Assembly (NCBI RefSeq): GCF_018531465.1 | Contig: NZ_JAHDTF010000023.1 | Location: forward strand, 62,001 to 126,000 | Source: Sphaerisporangium fuscum | GTDB lineage: Bacteria > Actinomycetota > Actinomycetes > Streptosporangiales > Streptosporangiaceae | Direction: 5' to 3' | Length of the DNA stretch: 64,000 nt | Part shown: piece after piece, positions 35,800 to 44,784 of the stretch | How positions within the stretch are numbered: the stretch's first letter is position 1 | How the letters are laid out: each line of letters begins with the position of its first letter | Position numbers and translations under genes: made by a program | Notes under the pieces: model-generated | Seen by the model: only the letters and a program-made list of their open reading frames with translations | The model's database searches: none | What the model was told of the DNA's origin: nothing

Positions 35800-37164
35800 A
35801 TGAACACCACCAAGCGGGCAGGCACGGCGCTGCTGGCGCTGGCGCTGGCCGGCACGCTCGCCGCCTGCGGGTCCGGCGGCGGCGAGTCGCGGGGCGACGC
35901 GGCCGGCGGCAACGTCACTATCGACTACTGGCTCTGGGACGACAACCAGCAGGCGTCGTACCAGGCCTGCGCCGATGCCTTTCACACGGCCAACCCGAAC
36001 ATCACCGTCAAGATCACGCAGACGGCGTGGGGCCAGTACTGGCAGAACCTCACCACCCAGCTCGCCGCCGGCCAGGCCCCGGACGTGTGGACCGACCACG
36101 GCTCCTACTACCCGCAGTTCGTCGGCAGCGGGCAGATCCTCGACATCCAGCCGTACGTGACCCGCGACAAGGTGGACCTGACCCAGTACCAGGAGGGCCT
36201 GGCCGACCTGTGGGTGAAGGACGGCAAGCGGTTCGGCCTGCCGAAGGACTGGGACACCGAGGCGCTCGTCTACAACAGCACGATGCTCGACGACCAGGGG
36301 GTCAAAGCGGACGAGATGGCGAACCTCACCTGGAACCCCACCGACGGCGGCACACTCCAGCAGGTCATCGCCAAGCTCACGGTCGACGAGAAGGGGCACA
36401 ACGGCCTCGACCCGGCGTTCGACAAGAACCACGTCAAGGTGTACGGCTTCCTGCCGCAGTGGGCCGACGGGTCCCAGGGCCAGAACGGCTGGGGCGACCT
36501 GGCCGTGGCCAACGGATGGACGTACCTGGACAAGAACCCGTGGGGAACGCACTACAGGTACGACGATCCCAAACTCGCCCAGACCATCGACTGGTACAAG
36601 CAGCTCATCGACAAGGGGTACGCACCGAAGTTCGACAAGCAGTCCACCCTGGGCAACGACGCCGTGCTCAACGCCGGCAAGGGCGCGATGACCTTCGCCG
36701 GGTCGTGGACCATCACCACCTACCTGGGCCCGGACGCCAAGCAGAAATTCGCCCTCGCCCCGGTGCCCGTCGGCCCGGCCGGCGTGCGCAAGACCGCCAT
36801 CAACGGCCTGTCCGACGCCATCTTCACCGGTACGCCCCACAAGGAAGAGGCCTGGAAGTGGGTGAAGTTCCTCGCCTCGGCCGACTGCCAGAACCTCGTG
36901 GCGGGCAACGCCGTCGTCTTCCCCGCGATCCGGACGGCGAGCGACAAGGCCGCGGCCGCCCACCAGGCCAAGGGGCGTGACGTGCACGCCTACCTCGACC
37001 CGGCCAAGACGCCGGGCGGCACGTTCCTGCTGCCCATCACCGACCACGGCAACGAGGTGGGCCAGATCGTGCAGGACGCCATCCAGGCGATCATCCTCGG
37101 CCAGATCGGCAGCGCCGAGGGCCTGAAGAAGGCCAACGACCAGGTCAACGCGCTGTTCACCTGA
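35800..37164 (+). CDS. Sugar ABC transporter solute-binding lipoprotein
   Basis: 454 residues of the extracellular family 1 type. Lipobox LAAC at residue ~23 gives a lipid-anchored protein on the outer face. Motifs include ITQTAWGQYWQNLTTQLAAG near the N-terminus. The neighbouring alpha-galactosidase suggests alpha-galactosides (for example melibiose or raffinose-type sugars) as ligands. Confidence 0.93.
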   Translation: MNTTKRAGTALLALALAGTLAACGSGGGESRGDAAGGNVTIDYWLWDDNQQASYQACADAFHTANPNITVKITQTAWGQYWQNLTTQLAAGQAPDVWTDHGSYYPQFVGSGQILDIQPYVTRDKVDLTQYQEGLADLWVKDGKRFGLPKDWDTEALVYNSTMLDDQGVKADEMANLTWNPTDGGTLQQVIAKLTVDEKGHNGLDPAFDKNHVKVYGFLPQWADGSQGQNGWGDLAVANGWTYLDKNPWGTHYRYDDPKLAQTIDWYKQLIDKGYAPKFDKQSTLGNDAVLNAGKGAMTFAGSWTITTYLGPDAKQKFALAPVPVGPAGVRKTAINGLSDAIFTGTPHKEEAWKWVKFLASADCQNLVAGNAVVFPAIRTASDKAAAAHQAKGRDVHAYLDPAKTPGGTFLLPITDHGNEVGQIVQDAIQAIILGQIGSAEGLKKANDQVNALFT

Positions 37165-37191
37165 CCCCCGCCGTACGGAGAAAGGACCATC

Positions 37192-38688
37192 ATGCCGCTG
37201 CTCGTCGAGCTGGCAGGCCGTACCGTCGCCCTCGAGGTGACCGGCTCGGAGCCACCCCGGAAGATCGAGGGCGGGGTCGTGCTGCCGCCCGGCCGGGTGG
37301 CCGTGTTGCACGGCCTCGGCGACGCGCTGTTCTACCGGCACGGGCAGAACTCGTGGAGCCCGTGCGGCTGGCGGCGGCTGTCCGAGCCGCCGCTGCGCAT
37401 CGCCGACCCGCGCCGCCGGGTCACCGCGGACGACCCCGTGTGGGACGACCCGTCCCGCCACCACTCCTCGGCCGTCGCCGCTCTGCAGGGCGACGACGGG
37501 CGGGTCCTGCTGCTCGGCGCCCTCGGCATCGGCACTCCCCGCCTGGCCGCCGACCGCGACACGCTCGCCGGCTGGTACGAGGACGACGGCGCGCCGTGGT
37601 TCCTCGCCTACGGTGCGGAGGAGGAGGTCTTCGGCGCCTACACCCGCGCGCTCGCCGCCCGCCTCGGCAGCCGCGACCGGCGCGCCGGGAACGTCTGGTG
37701 CAGCTGGTACGCCTACTACGAGGGCATCACCGAGGTGGAGCTGGCCAAGGACATCGTCGCGTTGAAGGGGCTGCCCTTCGACGTGGTGCAGGTCGACGAC
37801 GGCTGGGAGGAGATGGTCGGCGACTGGGAGCCGAACGCCAAGTTCCCGTCCGGGATGCGCGCGCTCGCCGACCGGATCACCGATGCCGGGCTGAGGCCGG
37901 GGCTGTGGCTGGCGCCGTTCATCGTGCTGCCGGGCTCGCGCACCGCCCGTGAGCGGCCCGAGCTGCTGCTGCGGGACGAACGGGGCGACCCCGTGGTCGC
38001 CGGCCACAACTGGGGGACCGGGTACTGGGCGCTGGACCTGTCCCGGGCCGACGCGCTCGACCACGTTGAGCGGCTCATCCGGCGGGTCGTGCACGAGTGG
38101 GGCTTCGGCTACCTCAAGCTCGACTTCATCAACGCGGGCGCCGCCCCCGGGGTACGGCAGGGCGGGGCCGGGCGCGAGCAGGCCTACCGGCAGGCGCTGG
38201 AGCTGATCCGGCGGACGGCCGGTGAGGAGGTGTACCTGCTGGGCAGCGGCGCGATCCTGCTGCCCTCGCTCGGCCTGCTCGACGGGCTGCGCAGCGGGCC
38301 GGACGTGGCGCCGATGTGGCAGAACTACGCCAGCGACGACCCGTCCGACGCGATGGCGCGCAACGCCGTGGTCAACACGCTGCACCGGCTGTGGCAGGCG
38401 CCGCTGGCCGAGGTCGACCCGGACGTCGTCTACTTCCGCAGCCGCCTCAACCTGCTGACCGACCAGCAGCTCGGCTGGCTGCGGGACCTGGCCACGGTGT
38501 GCGGCTTCCGGGCGGTGTCCGACCCGCCGGGGTGGCTGCGCGCGGAGGAGCTGGCGGAGATGACGGCGTACCTGTCGTCCCGGCCCACCGTGGTGCGGAA
38601 GGGCCGGTACGCGTTCGCCGTCGACGGCCGCGAGGTGGACTTCGGCCCGGCCGTCGCACCCGGTGGGCAGTTGTATCCGATCTCCTGA
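37192..38688 (+). CDS. GH36 alpha-galactosidase
   Basis: 498 residues, intracellular (no signal peptide). GH36/clan D motifs: NVWCSWYAYYEG, VVQVDDGWE, the nucleophile in GYLKLDFINAG and the acid/base Asp in DGLRSGPDVAPMW. Cleaves alpha-galactosyl ends of imported oligosaccharides. Shorter than the ~700-residue bacterial GH36 enzymes, resembling compact actinomycete members. AGAAAGGA before the ATG. Confidence 0.9.
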   Translation: MPLLVELAGRTVALEVTGSEPPRKIEGGVVLPPGRVAVLHGLGDALFYRHGQNSWSPCGWRRLSEPPLRIADPRRRVTADDPVWDDPSRHHSSAVAALQGDDGRVLLLGALGIGTPRLAADRDTLAGWYEDDGAPWFLAYGAEEEVFGAYTRALAARLGSRDRRAGNVWCSWYAYYEGITEVELAKDIVALKGLPFDVVQVDDGWEEMVGDWEPNAKFPSGMRALADRITDAGLRPGLWLAPFIVLPGSRTARERPELLLRDERGDPVVAGHNWGTGYWALDLSRADALDHVERLIRRVVHEWGFGYLKLDFINAGAAPGVRQGGAGREQAYRQALELIRRTAGEEVYLLGSGAILLPSLGLLDGLRSGPDVAPMWQNYASDDPSDAMARNAVVNTLHRLWQAPLAEVDPDVVYFRSRLNLLTDQQLGWLRDLATVCGFRAVSDPPGWLRAEELAEMTAYLSSRPTVVRKGRYAFAVDGREVDFGPAVAPGGQLYPIS

Positions 38689-38698
38689 CTTCGCACTA

Positions 38699-38713
38699 CT
38701 CTTTTGTAAAGAG
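38699..38713. promoter_or_regulatory. Perfect palindrome upstream of ROK gene, candidate operator
   Basis: CTCTTT-TGT-AAAGAG, six-base arms with a three-base centre, 34 bases before the ROK start. Size and AT-rich centre suit a ROK repressor site (autoregulation), which is an inference. Confidence 0.55.
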
Positions 38714-38746
38714 CACAGCATTATTCAGGGGATCAAGGGGGCGACG

Positions 38747-39931
38747 TTGACGGAGCAGGTCACGACCGGGGCGCTGGTCACGACCGGGACGGACGTGACC
38801 CGGATGCGGGAGCTCAACGCCCTCAGCATCGTCCGGGCACTGCGGGGCAACCCGCCGTCCACCGTCACGGAGCTGGCCACCCGCACCGGGCTGTCCCGGC
38901 CCGGTACGGACGTCATCGTGCAGGGCCTGGTCGCCGACGGCTGGCTCACCGTCGTGGAGCCCGACGGCAGCAGCGTCGTCGGGCGCCCCGCCCGCCGCTA
39001 CCGGTTCAACGCCGGCACCGGGCACGTGGTGGGCGTCGACGTCGGCGCGCACAAGGTGCTGGCCATGCTCGCCGACCTGGACGGCACCGTCGCGTGGACC
39101 ACCCGGCTGCCGGTCGACCCGGGCGCCGACCCGGCGGCGCGGCTCGCCGTCGTCGACGCGGCCGTCGACGAGTGCCTGGCCGCGGCCGGCCTGCGCCCGG
39201 ACGAGATCTGGGCGATCACCGTCGGGGTGACGGGGCCGGTCGACTCCAGCGGCCGCACCACCCTGTTCACGCCGCTGCCCGGGTGGGCCGATGTGAACCC
39301 GGCCGAGCACCTGTCCACGCGCTTCTCCTGCCCGATCCAGGTGGAGAACGACTGCAAGCTGGCCGCTCTCGCCGAGCGCTGGCAGGGAGCGGCCCGCGAC
39401 GCCGACGACATCGTGTACCTGCTGGCGGGCATGCGCACCGGCGCCGGGCTGATCATCGACGGCACGCTGCGCCGCGGCTACGGCGGCGCCGCCGGCGAGA
39501 TCGGCGCGCTGCGCGCGGTCCGGTGGCTCACCGCGCCCTCCCACCTGGAGAACTGCGCCAGCCTGCCCGCGGGCACCGACACCGACGACGCGGCCGCCTG
39601 GGTGTTCACCGCCGCCCGCTCCGGCGACAAGGCCGCCAGGACCGCCGTCCGCCGCTACACCCGCGATCTCGCCGTCGGCACCGCCGCCCTGGTCCTCACC
39701 CTCGACCCGCAGGTCGTCATCCTCGGTGGCGGCTTCTCCCGCTCCGCCGACCTCATCCTCGACGACCTGGCCCGCGAACTGCGCCGCACCTGCCTGCGCG
39801 TCCCCGAGATCCGCGCCTCCACCCTCGGCGCCGAGAGCGTCGCCCTGGGCGCCCTGCGCCTGGCCCTCGACGAGGTGGACGCCCGCCTGTACGGCGTAGG
39901 CCTCTCCACCCCGACCGCCCCACGCGCCTGA
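38747..39931 (+). CDS. ROK-family transcriptional regulator
   Basis: About 394 residues: winged helix (LNALSIVRALRGNPPSTVTELATRTGLSRP), then an ASKHA sugar-kinase-like domain with GVDVGAHKVLAMLADLDG, the ENDCKLAAL region and LGGGFSRSADLI. The zinc-binding Cys motif of classical ROK proteins is reduced (ENCASLPAG). Predicted sugar-responsive repressor of the upstream transport/GH36 operon. TTG at 38747 is preferred after AAGGGGG. Confidence 0.88.
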   Translation: MTEQVTTGALVTTGTDVTRMRELNALSIVRALRGNPPSTVTELATRTGLSRPGTDVIVQGLVADGWLTVVEPDGSSVVGRPARRYRFNAGTGHVVGVDVGAHKVLAMLADLDGTVAWTTRLPVDPGADPAARLAVVDAAVDECLAAAGLRPDEIWAITVGVTGPVDSSGRTTLFTPLPGWADVNPAEHLSTRFSCPIQVENDCKLAALAERWQGAARDADDIVYLLAGMRTGAGLIIDGTLRRGYGGAAGEIGALRAVRWLTAPSHLENCASLPAGTDTDDAAAWVFTAARSGDKAARTAVRRYTRDLAVGTAALVLTLDPQVVILGGGFSRSADLILDDLARELRRTCLRVPEIRASTLGAESVALGALRLALDEVDARLYGVGLSTPTAPRA

Positions 39932-40024
39932 CCGGCGGTTTTCGCGTCCTACTGGGCGCCGGGCGGCACAGTTGCCGTGATCATTTGCCCGTGCTCAGCT
40001 GTTCGGGTGAGGCGGGAATCCTTC

Positions 40025-40345
40025 ATGGGCAGACGTGTCGAACCTGGTCCGGTGAAGACGGGGAGCGACAAGTCGCATTACATCGCCCTGGCCGTTTTCC
40101 TGGGTGTGGTCCCGCTTTTGGTCGCCGACTGGTTCATCGTCATGACGGTCCTGTCACGCCAATGCGTCCTCGTATACGAGGGGGGCAACATAACGGACTG
40201 CGGCGGGTTTTCGGAGGAACAGGCTCTCGGGATATCGGTGCCGATCGCGCTGGTGCTGTTCGCCGTCCAGGTGTGGCTGGTCGTCCTGGTGAGCCGGCGC
40301 TTCGACTCGGGCCGGTGGCGCCGCGCACGACGGAAGAGTCGCTGA
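40025..40345 (+). CDS. Small two-TM membrane protein, unknown
   Basis: 106 residues. Two membrane helices (YIALAVFLGVVPLLVADWFI and ISVPIALVLFAVQVWLVVLV) flank a short external loop with two Cys (RQCVLVYEGGNITDCGG), perhaps a disulfide. Not recognised. The ATG at 40025 is chosen; the longer frame from 39977 adds unlikely residues. Confidence 0.6.
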   Translation: MGRRVEPGPVKTGSDKSHYIALAVFLGVVPLLVADWFIVMTVLSRQCVLVYEGGNITDCGGFSEEQALGISVPIALVLFAVQVWLVVLVSRRFDSGRWRRARRKSR

Positions 40346-40391
40346 AACCCGCCCGATCCCTCGGCATCGACCGGCCCGTTGAAGCGTGGGG

Positions 40392-40880
40392 TCAGCAATC
40401 GGCGAGGATGCCGTCGATCTGCCCCAGGGCCATGCTCATGCCTTCCGTCACGCCCATGGCCACCAGCTGCTCGAACTGCTCGGAGTTGGTGTACGACGTG
40501 ACCAGCGTCATGCGGGCGCCGGCCTCGAGCGCCTCGATCGTGACGGCCATGTGGGCCGGATCGAGGGCCACCAGTGGGTCGCCCTCTTCGCCGTCGAAGC
40601 CGTCGTCGAACTCCAGCCGGTCCGGTGCCTCGATCGCGGTCATCGTCCACCAGCCGCGCGTCACCTGCCCGTCCGGACCGGTCATGTAGTAGCGGGAGCG
40701 ACCGCCGACCGTGAAATCGTGCTCGGTGAAGGTGGCCGGCCACATGGGCGGCCCCCACCACCGCTCCAGCCGGCGAGCGTCCTCCCACACCTGCCAGACG
40801 CGCTCGACGCCGGCATCGAACTCGGCGACGAACGTGATCGTCAGTGCCTGGTCGTCCTTTTGCGCGCTGATCACGGTCAT
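40392..40880 (-). CDS. SRPBCC/AHSA1 family protein
   Basis: 162 residues with the AHSA1 pattern: EFDAGVERVWQVWEDARRLERWWGPP at the start and FTVGGRSRYYMTGPDG. START-like ligand-binding fold; often paired with an ArsR regulator, which is absent here. GAGGGG before the ATG. Confidence 0.87.
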   Translation of the reverse strand: MTVISAQKDDQALTITFVAEFDAGVERVWQVWEDARRLERWWGPPMWPATFTEHDFTVGGRSRYYMTGPDGQVTRGWWTMTAIEAPDRLEFDDGFDGEEGDPLVALDPAHMAVTIEALEAGARMTLVTSYTNSEQFEQLVAMGVTEGMSMALGQIDGILADC

Positions 40881-41097
40881 GAGCTGGTCCCCTCACTCAC
40901 TCTTCGGCCAGTATTCCGTCGACGCCCCGATATCACTACATCCACTCATTCACCCCGGAAAGGTGGACTATGCGGGCGATTATTTCGCGGCGAACGGCTA
41001 CCGCCAAGCGATGGCATTAAAGATGGACCAGAACAACGTCGCAGGTCCACATAAAATGACCAGGGAGGGGCAGGGCTTCCGTTTCCGGATACCGTGA

Positions 41098-41643
41098 TCA
41101 GCCGGCGTCCGGGACGTAGGTCAGGTTGAGCACGCCGGTCTGGAACGTCTCGGAGGCGACCAGCTTCAGCGAGTGGGTCGGGGTGTCCTCGAACAGCCGA
41201 CGGCCGTGGCCGACGACGATCGGGTGGACGAGCAGTTTCAGCTCGTCGAGCAACCCGTTGGCGAGCAGCCACCGGACGGTCGTCGCCGAGCCGGACATCT
41301 GGATGTCGCCGTCGGTCCGCTCCTTCAGCTCGCGCACCTGGGCCACGACGTCACCGGAGATGACGGTGGTGTTGTTCCAGTCGGCCTTCTCCAAGGTGTT
41401 CGACAGGACGTACTTGCGGACGTTGTTCAGCGACATGGCGGCGTCCTGGTCGCTGTCCGCCGTCGGCCAGTACGAGGCCCACTCCTCGTACAGCTTGCGG
41501 CCCATCAGCATCGCCACCGCGCTCTTCATGCCCGCCTCGACCGCGGCGCCCATCTCGTCGCTCCAGTACGGGAAGTGCCACTTGTCCGGCGACTCGACCA
41601 CGCCGTCCAGCGAGATGAAGAAGTTGGAAACGATCTTACCCAT
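41098..41643 (-). CDS. DHFR/RibD C-terminal family reductase
   Basis: 181 residues: KIVSNFFISLDGVVESPDKW, AMLMGRKLYEEWASYWP, DIQMSGSATTVRWLLANGL. Predicted NAD(P)H-dependent reductase. GAGGAAC upstream of the ATG at 41643 decides the start. Same family as 28319-28930. Confidence 0.87.
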   Translation of the reverse strand: MGKIVSNFFISLDGVVESPDKWHFPYWSDEMGAAVEAGMKSAVAMLMGRKLYEEWASYWPTADSDQDAAMSLNNVRKYVLSNTLEKADWNNTTVISGDVVAQVRELKERTDGDIQMSGSATTVRWLLANGLLDELKLLVHPIVVGHGRRLFEDTPTHSLKLVASETFQTGVLNLTYVPDAG

Positions 41644-41757
41644 CGCTCTGTTCCTCGGTTTCCCCGTCGTGTTCCAGGTCGGTACCCGGCTCGGTACCGA
41701 TGACCAGGAGGTTAGAACGGGAGCGACCCGCACGTCTTGTACAGAAGCGACAGTGGC

Positions 41758-42624
41758 TCACGGCGTGGACACCGGGGCCGTCGCGCCGGCGACCCTGGCC
41801 AGGTCGAGCTTGGTCTCGTCCTCGCTGCCGGGGACGGCGGTGTAGATGACGATCTTCAGGTCGGTGTCCGAGTCGCTGAGCACGTCGCAGTCGACGGTGA
41901 TGTCGCCGACCGTCGGATGCCGGATGGTCTTGCGATCCTCCACGTGGCCGCCGACGACCCCGGCATGCCACAGCTGGGCGAAACGCGGGTTGCCGTCCAG
42001 TCTCCGGCGGATCAGCGTGCTCAGGCGCGCGTCCTCGGGGTAGCGGGCGGACGCGCGGCGCAGGTCGGCGACGATGGCACGGTCGGTCGCCTCGGCGTTC
42101 TCGGAGATGACGGGCCACGCGGCGAGGCACCTGCTGTCGGACGGCACCGGGAAACGCGAGCACGCCAGGCTGCGCTCCTCCGGCGCGAGCACGGAGGGGT
42201 TCCCGAGGAGCGCGGCCCAGCCGCGGTTCCACCACAGAAGCCGCCAGTCGGCGGCGAACACGGCGACCGGTGTGTCGCCGAGCCGGCTGAGCACCCGCTG
42301 CATCCCGGGCGGGATGTGATCACTGATCACGCCGTCGTGGGGCGGCTGCAGTCCGGCGAGCCGGTAGAGGTGGTCGCGCTCGGCGCGGTCGAGCTGCAGT
42401 GCCCGCGCCAGCGCGGCGGTGACCTGCGCCGACGGTCTGCTCGCCCGACCCTGCTCGAGGCGTACGACGTAGTCCACCGAGACGCCCGCGAGGTCGGCGA
42501 GCTCCTCGCGGCGCAGTCCGGCCGCACGGCGTACGCGCGCGACGGGCAGGCCGGCCGCCGCTGGGGAGAGCCGGTCGCGCCACGCGCGGATCGTGGCGCC
42601 CAGGCTCGTCTCGTCCGTGGTCAT
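41758..42624 (-). CDS. XRE-family regulator with MmyB-like ligand-binding domain
   Basis: 288 residues. An N-terminal helix-turn-helix (GLRREELADLAGVSVDYVVRLEQGR) is followed by an MmyB/PAS-like domain (DTPVAVFAADWRLLWWNRGW). Such regulators are commonly divergent from an SDR gene, as here (42726), and repress or activate it in response to a small ligand. Confidence 0.9.
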   Translation of the reverse strand: MTTDETSLGATIRAWRDRLSPAAAGLPVARVRRAAGLRREELADLAGVSVDYVVRLEQGRASRPSAQVTAALARALQLDRAERDHLYRLAGLQPPHDGVISDHIPPGMQRVLSRLGDTPVAVFAADWRLLWWNRGWAALLGNPSVLAPEERSLACSRFPVPSDSRCLAAWPVISENAEATDRAIVADLRRASARYPEDARLSTLIRRRLDGNPRFAQLWHAGVVGGHVEDRKTIRHPTVGDITVDCDVLSDSDTDLKIVIYTAVPGSEDETKLDLARVAGATAPVSTP

Positions 42625-42725
42625 ACGGCCATTGTGCTCCTACGGCGCGCCGCCAGGGTGGTACTGCGTTTCCTACCGGCGAGCTCTCCCTGGTTGCCCG
42701 CACCCGGCGCGCCGATACTCGATCC

Positions 42726-43421
42726 ATGACCATCACCTTCATCACCGGGGCCAACAAGGGTCTCGGATTCGAGACCGCCCGCCGCCTCATCGGCCTCGGC
42801 CACACCGTCGTCATCGGCGCGCGTGACGCCGGGCGCGGGCAGGCGGCGGCCGACGAGCTCGGCGCGCGCTTCGTGCGGATCGATGTCGCGGACGACGCGT
42901 CCGTCGCCGCCGCCGCGGCCGACGTCGCCGCCCACGAGGGCCGCGTCGACGTACTGATCAACAACGCCGGGATCATCGGCCGTCGCGCACCGGCCGAGGA
43001 GCTGACCGGGGACGACGCCATCGAGGTCTTCCAGACGAACGTCGTGGGCATCATCCGCGTGACGAACGCCTTCCTGCCCCTTCTCCGGCGGTCGGAGCGC
43101 CCGGCGATCGTCAACGTGAGCAGCGGTACGGGCTCGTTCACCCTGACCCATGACCCGGACCGCGTCGAGTCGAAGGTCATCGGGCCGCTGTACACGAGCT
43201 CGAAGTCCGCGGTGACCATGCTGACGATGCAGTACGCCAAGGCGCTGCCCGGCATCCGGGTCAACGCCGCCGACCCCGGCTACACCGCCACCGACCTCAA
43301 CGGGCACAGCGGCACCCAGACCGTGACGGAGGGCACCGACGCGATCGTGACGCTCGCGACCGAGGACGCCGACGCCGGGACGGGCCGGTTCATCGACCGT
43401 TTCGGGCCCATGCCGTGGTGA
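42726..43421 (+). CDS. Short-chain dehydrogenase/reductase
   Basis: 231 residues, Rossmann fold: ITGANKGLGFE cofactor loop, NNAG, Ser in NVSSGTGSF and catalytic YTSSK. The second-strand GARD favours NADPH. Divergent from the XRE/MmyB regulator, 101 bp apart, presumably its target. Confidence 0.92.
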   Translation: MTITFITGANKGLGFETARRLIGLGHTVVIGARDAGRGQAAADELGARFVRIDVADDASVAAAAADVAAHEGRVDVLINNAGIIGRRAPAEELTGDDAIEVFQTNVVGIIRVTNAFLPLLRRSERPAIVNVSSGTGSFTLTHDPDRVESKVIGPLYTSSKSAVTMLTMQYAKALPGIRVNAADPGYTATDLNGHSGTQTVTEGTDAIVTLATEDADAGTGRFIDRFGPMPW

Positions 43422-43454
43422 CGGGTCCGGGCTCGACCACCCCTGGGGAACCGG

Positions 43455-44456
43455 TCAGGGGCTGACGTAGGTGGGCTGGTTGGCGGCCACGATGTGCTGG
43501 TGGAAGGTGAAGACGTCCGGGTCGCCGGGGTCGATCTCGGCGCTCACCCAGTGGTTCTGGTCGCTGCCGAAGGTCTGGACGCGGGTGACGTTCTGGATCA
43601 CCTGGTTGTTCGCGTCGGTGAGAGGCTTGTCGAGCTTGAAGAAGTGGCTGTCGCCGTTCACCAGCAGGACCTGCCCCGGGAAGCCGATGGCCAGCTGGGC
43701 CAGCTTCTTCTTCGTGTCCGCGAAGTGAGCCGTCGGCGCGGTCCACATGTCGGCCTGGAGGGTGACGACGACGGCCTTGGAGCCGGCGGCCCTCGCGGCG
43801 GCGAAGCCCTTGTCCAGCCAGTCCAGGTTGGCCGCGTTGCGCCCGTCGTATTCGGCCTGGTCACCGTCGACCTGCTTGCCGCTCGAGTCGAACTGCGGAG
43901 CGTTGTTGTCGCTGCCCGGGACGTTCAGGCCGACGTAGGTCACCGCGCCGTACTGCCACCGGACGTTCTCGGGGTAGGCGGCGGACTGGCGCTGCAGCGG
44001 GAGGGTCCGCTGCCCGAGGGAGTGGGGCGTCGCGGCGAACGTCCGGCGGACGAGGGCGAGACGCTCGTTCGGGTCGTAACCGCCGTTGCTCGCCCGGTCG
44101 CAGTCGGTCCACTCGTTGTCACCCGGGACGTAGACGAGGGGCCGGCGGAACGCGGCGAAGTTCTTCGCGGCCAGGTCGTGCTGCCACTGGTCGCAGCGCT
44201 CGCCGCCGTTCTTGATGTCGCCGTCGAACACGGTGAACGCGATGCGGTGGTCGGCGTTGATCTCGTCGATCACCCGGGGGAACTGGATCCGTCCGGTGTC
44301 CCCGTACGGCATGTCGCCGATGAGGGCGATCTCGTAGGAGCGGTTCGATGCCGCCTGGCCGTGGTCCGTCCTCGACGCACTGCCGGCGTCGGCGGCGCCC
44401 GCCGAGCCGAGTACCGCCACCACCCCGATGGCCGCGACGGCCAACAATTTACGCAT
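43455..44456 (-). CDS. Secreted metallophosphoesterase-like protein
   Basis: 333 residues with a signal peptide (LLAVAAIGVVAVLGSAGAADA). Metallophosphatase-type motifs in order: IALIGDMPYG, FDGDIKNGGERC, YVPGDNEWTDC and LVNGDSHFFK. The usual GNHE is GDNEW, a variant used by this subfamily. Substrate unknown. The ATG is preceded by GGAGG. Confidence 0.85.
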   Translation of the reverse strand: MRKLLAVAAIGVVAVLGSAGAADAGSASRTDHGQAASNRSYEIALIGDMPYGDTGRIQFPRVIDEINADHRIAFTVFDGDIKNGGERCDQWQHDLAAKNFAAFRRPLVYVPGDNEWTDCDRASNGGYDPNERLALVRRTFAATPHSLGQRTLPLQRQSAAYPENVRWQYGAVTYVGLNVPGSDNNAPQFDSSGKQVDGDQAEYDGRNAANLDWLDKGFAAARAAGSKAVVVTLQADMWTAPTAHFADTKKKLAQLAIGFPGQVLLVNGDSHFFKLDKPLTDANNQVIQNVTRVQTFGSDQNHWVSAEIDPGDPDVFTFHQHIVAANQPTYVSP

Positions 44457-44784
44457 TACGGTCCTCCAGGAATGCACTGACAAACGGTGAAATCCCAGTA
44501 CCTCCGCGTTTCGGTCAGGCAATGACAGGCGGTATCCCTGGTTGAACGACGGCCGACCTCGCCGTGAACACCTCCGCGCCTCCAGGTCCAGCATCACACG
44601 CCCGCGCGCTGAGGGTACGGCCGCCGTTGCAACAGGAAACTTTCCTATTGACAGTCTCTGTGAAGCAGGTGTTGCCTCTTAATTCAAGGAGTGAACATAC
44701 TCCCGGCAGCGCTGGGCACGTCGGCGTGCGCCATCCCACGGCGACGGAATCCCTGCCCGGCACGACCACAGACCGGAGATCCCC
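44457..44784 (+). other. Intergenic ~330 bp upstream of GH16 gene
   Basis: Holds the AGGAAACTTTCCTA palindrome and a TTGACA -35 element; no gene. Confidence 0.6.
44634..44653 (+). promoter_or_regulatory. Palindromic operator next to -35, upstream of GH16 gene
   Basis: AGGAAA-C-TTTCCT at 44634-44646, followed immediately by TTGACA at 44648-44653. The 14-mer AGGAAACTTTCCTA also occurs, in the same orientation to the gene, upstream of the GH18 chitinase (54334-54350). Position against the -35 box suits a repressor. Confidence 0.65.

Noticed and set aside
35767..38721. 984-residue ORF on the - strand
   Set aside because: Antisense shadow of the solute-binding protein and GH36 genes; composition dominated by Gly, Val, Arg and His as expected for frame shadows.
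40881..41097. Short ORF-like stretch between SRPBCC and DHFR-like genes
   Set aside because: No start, ribosome site or recognisable motif; likely spacer.
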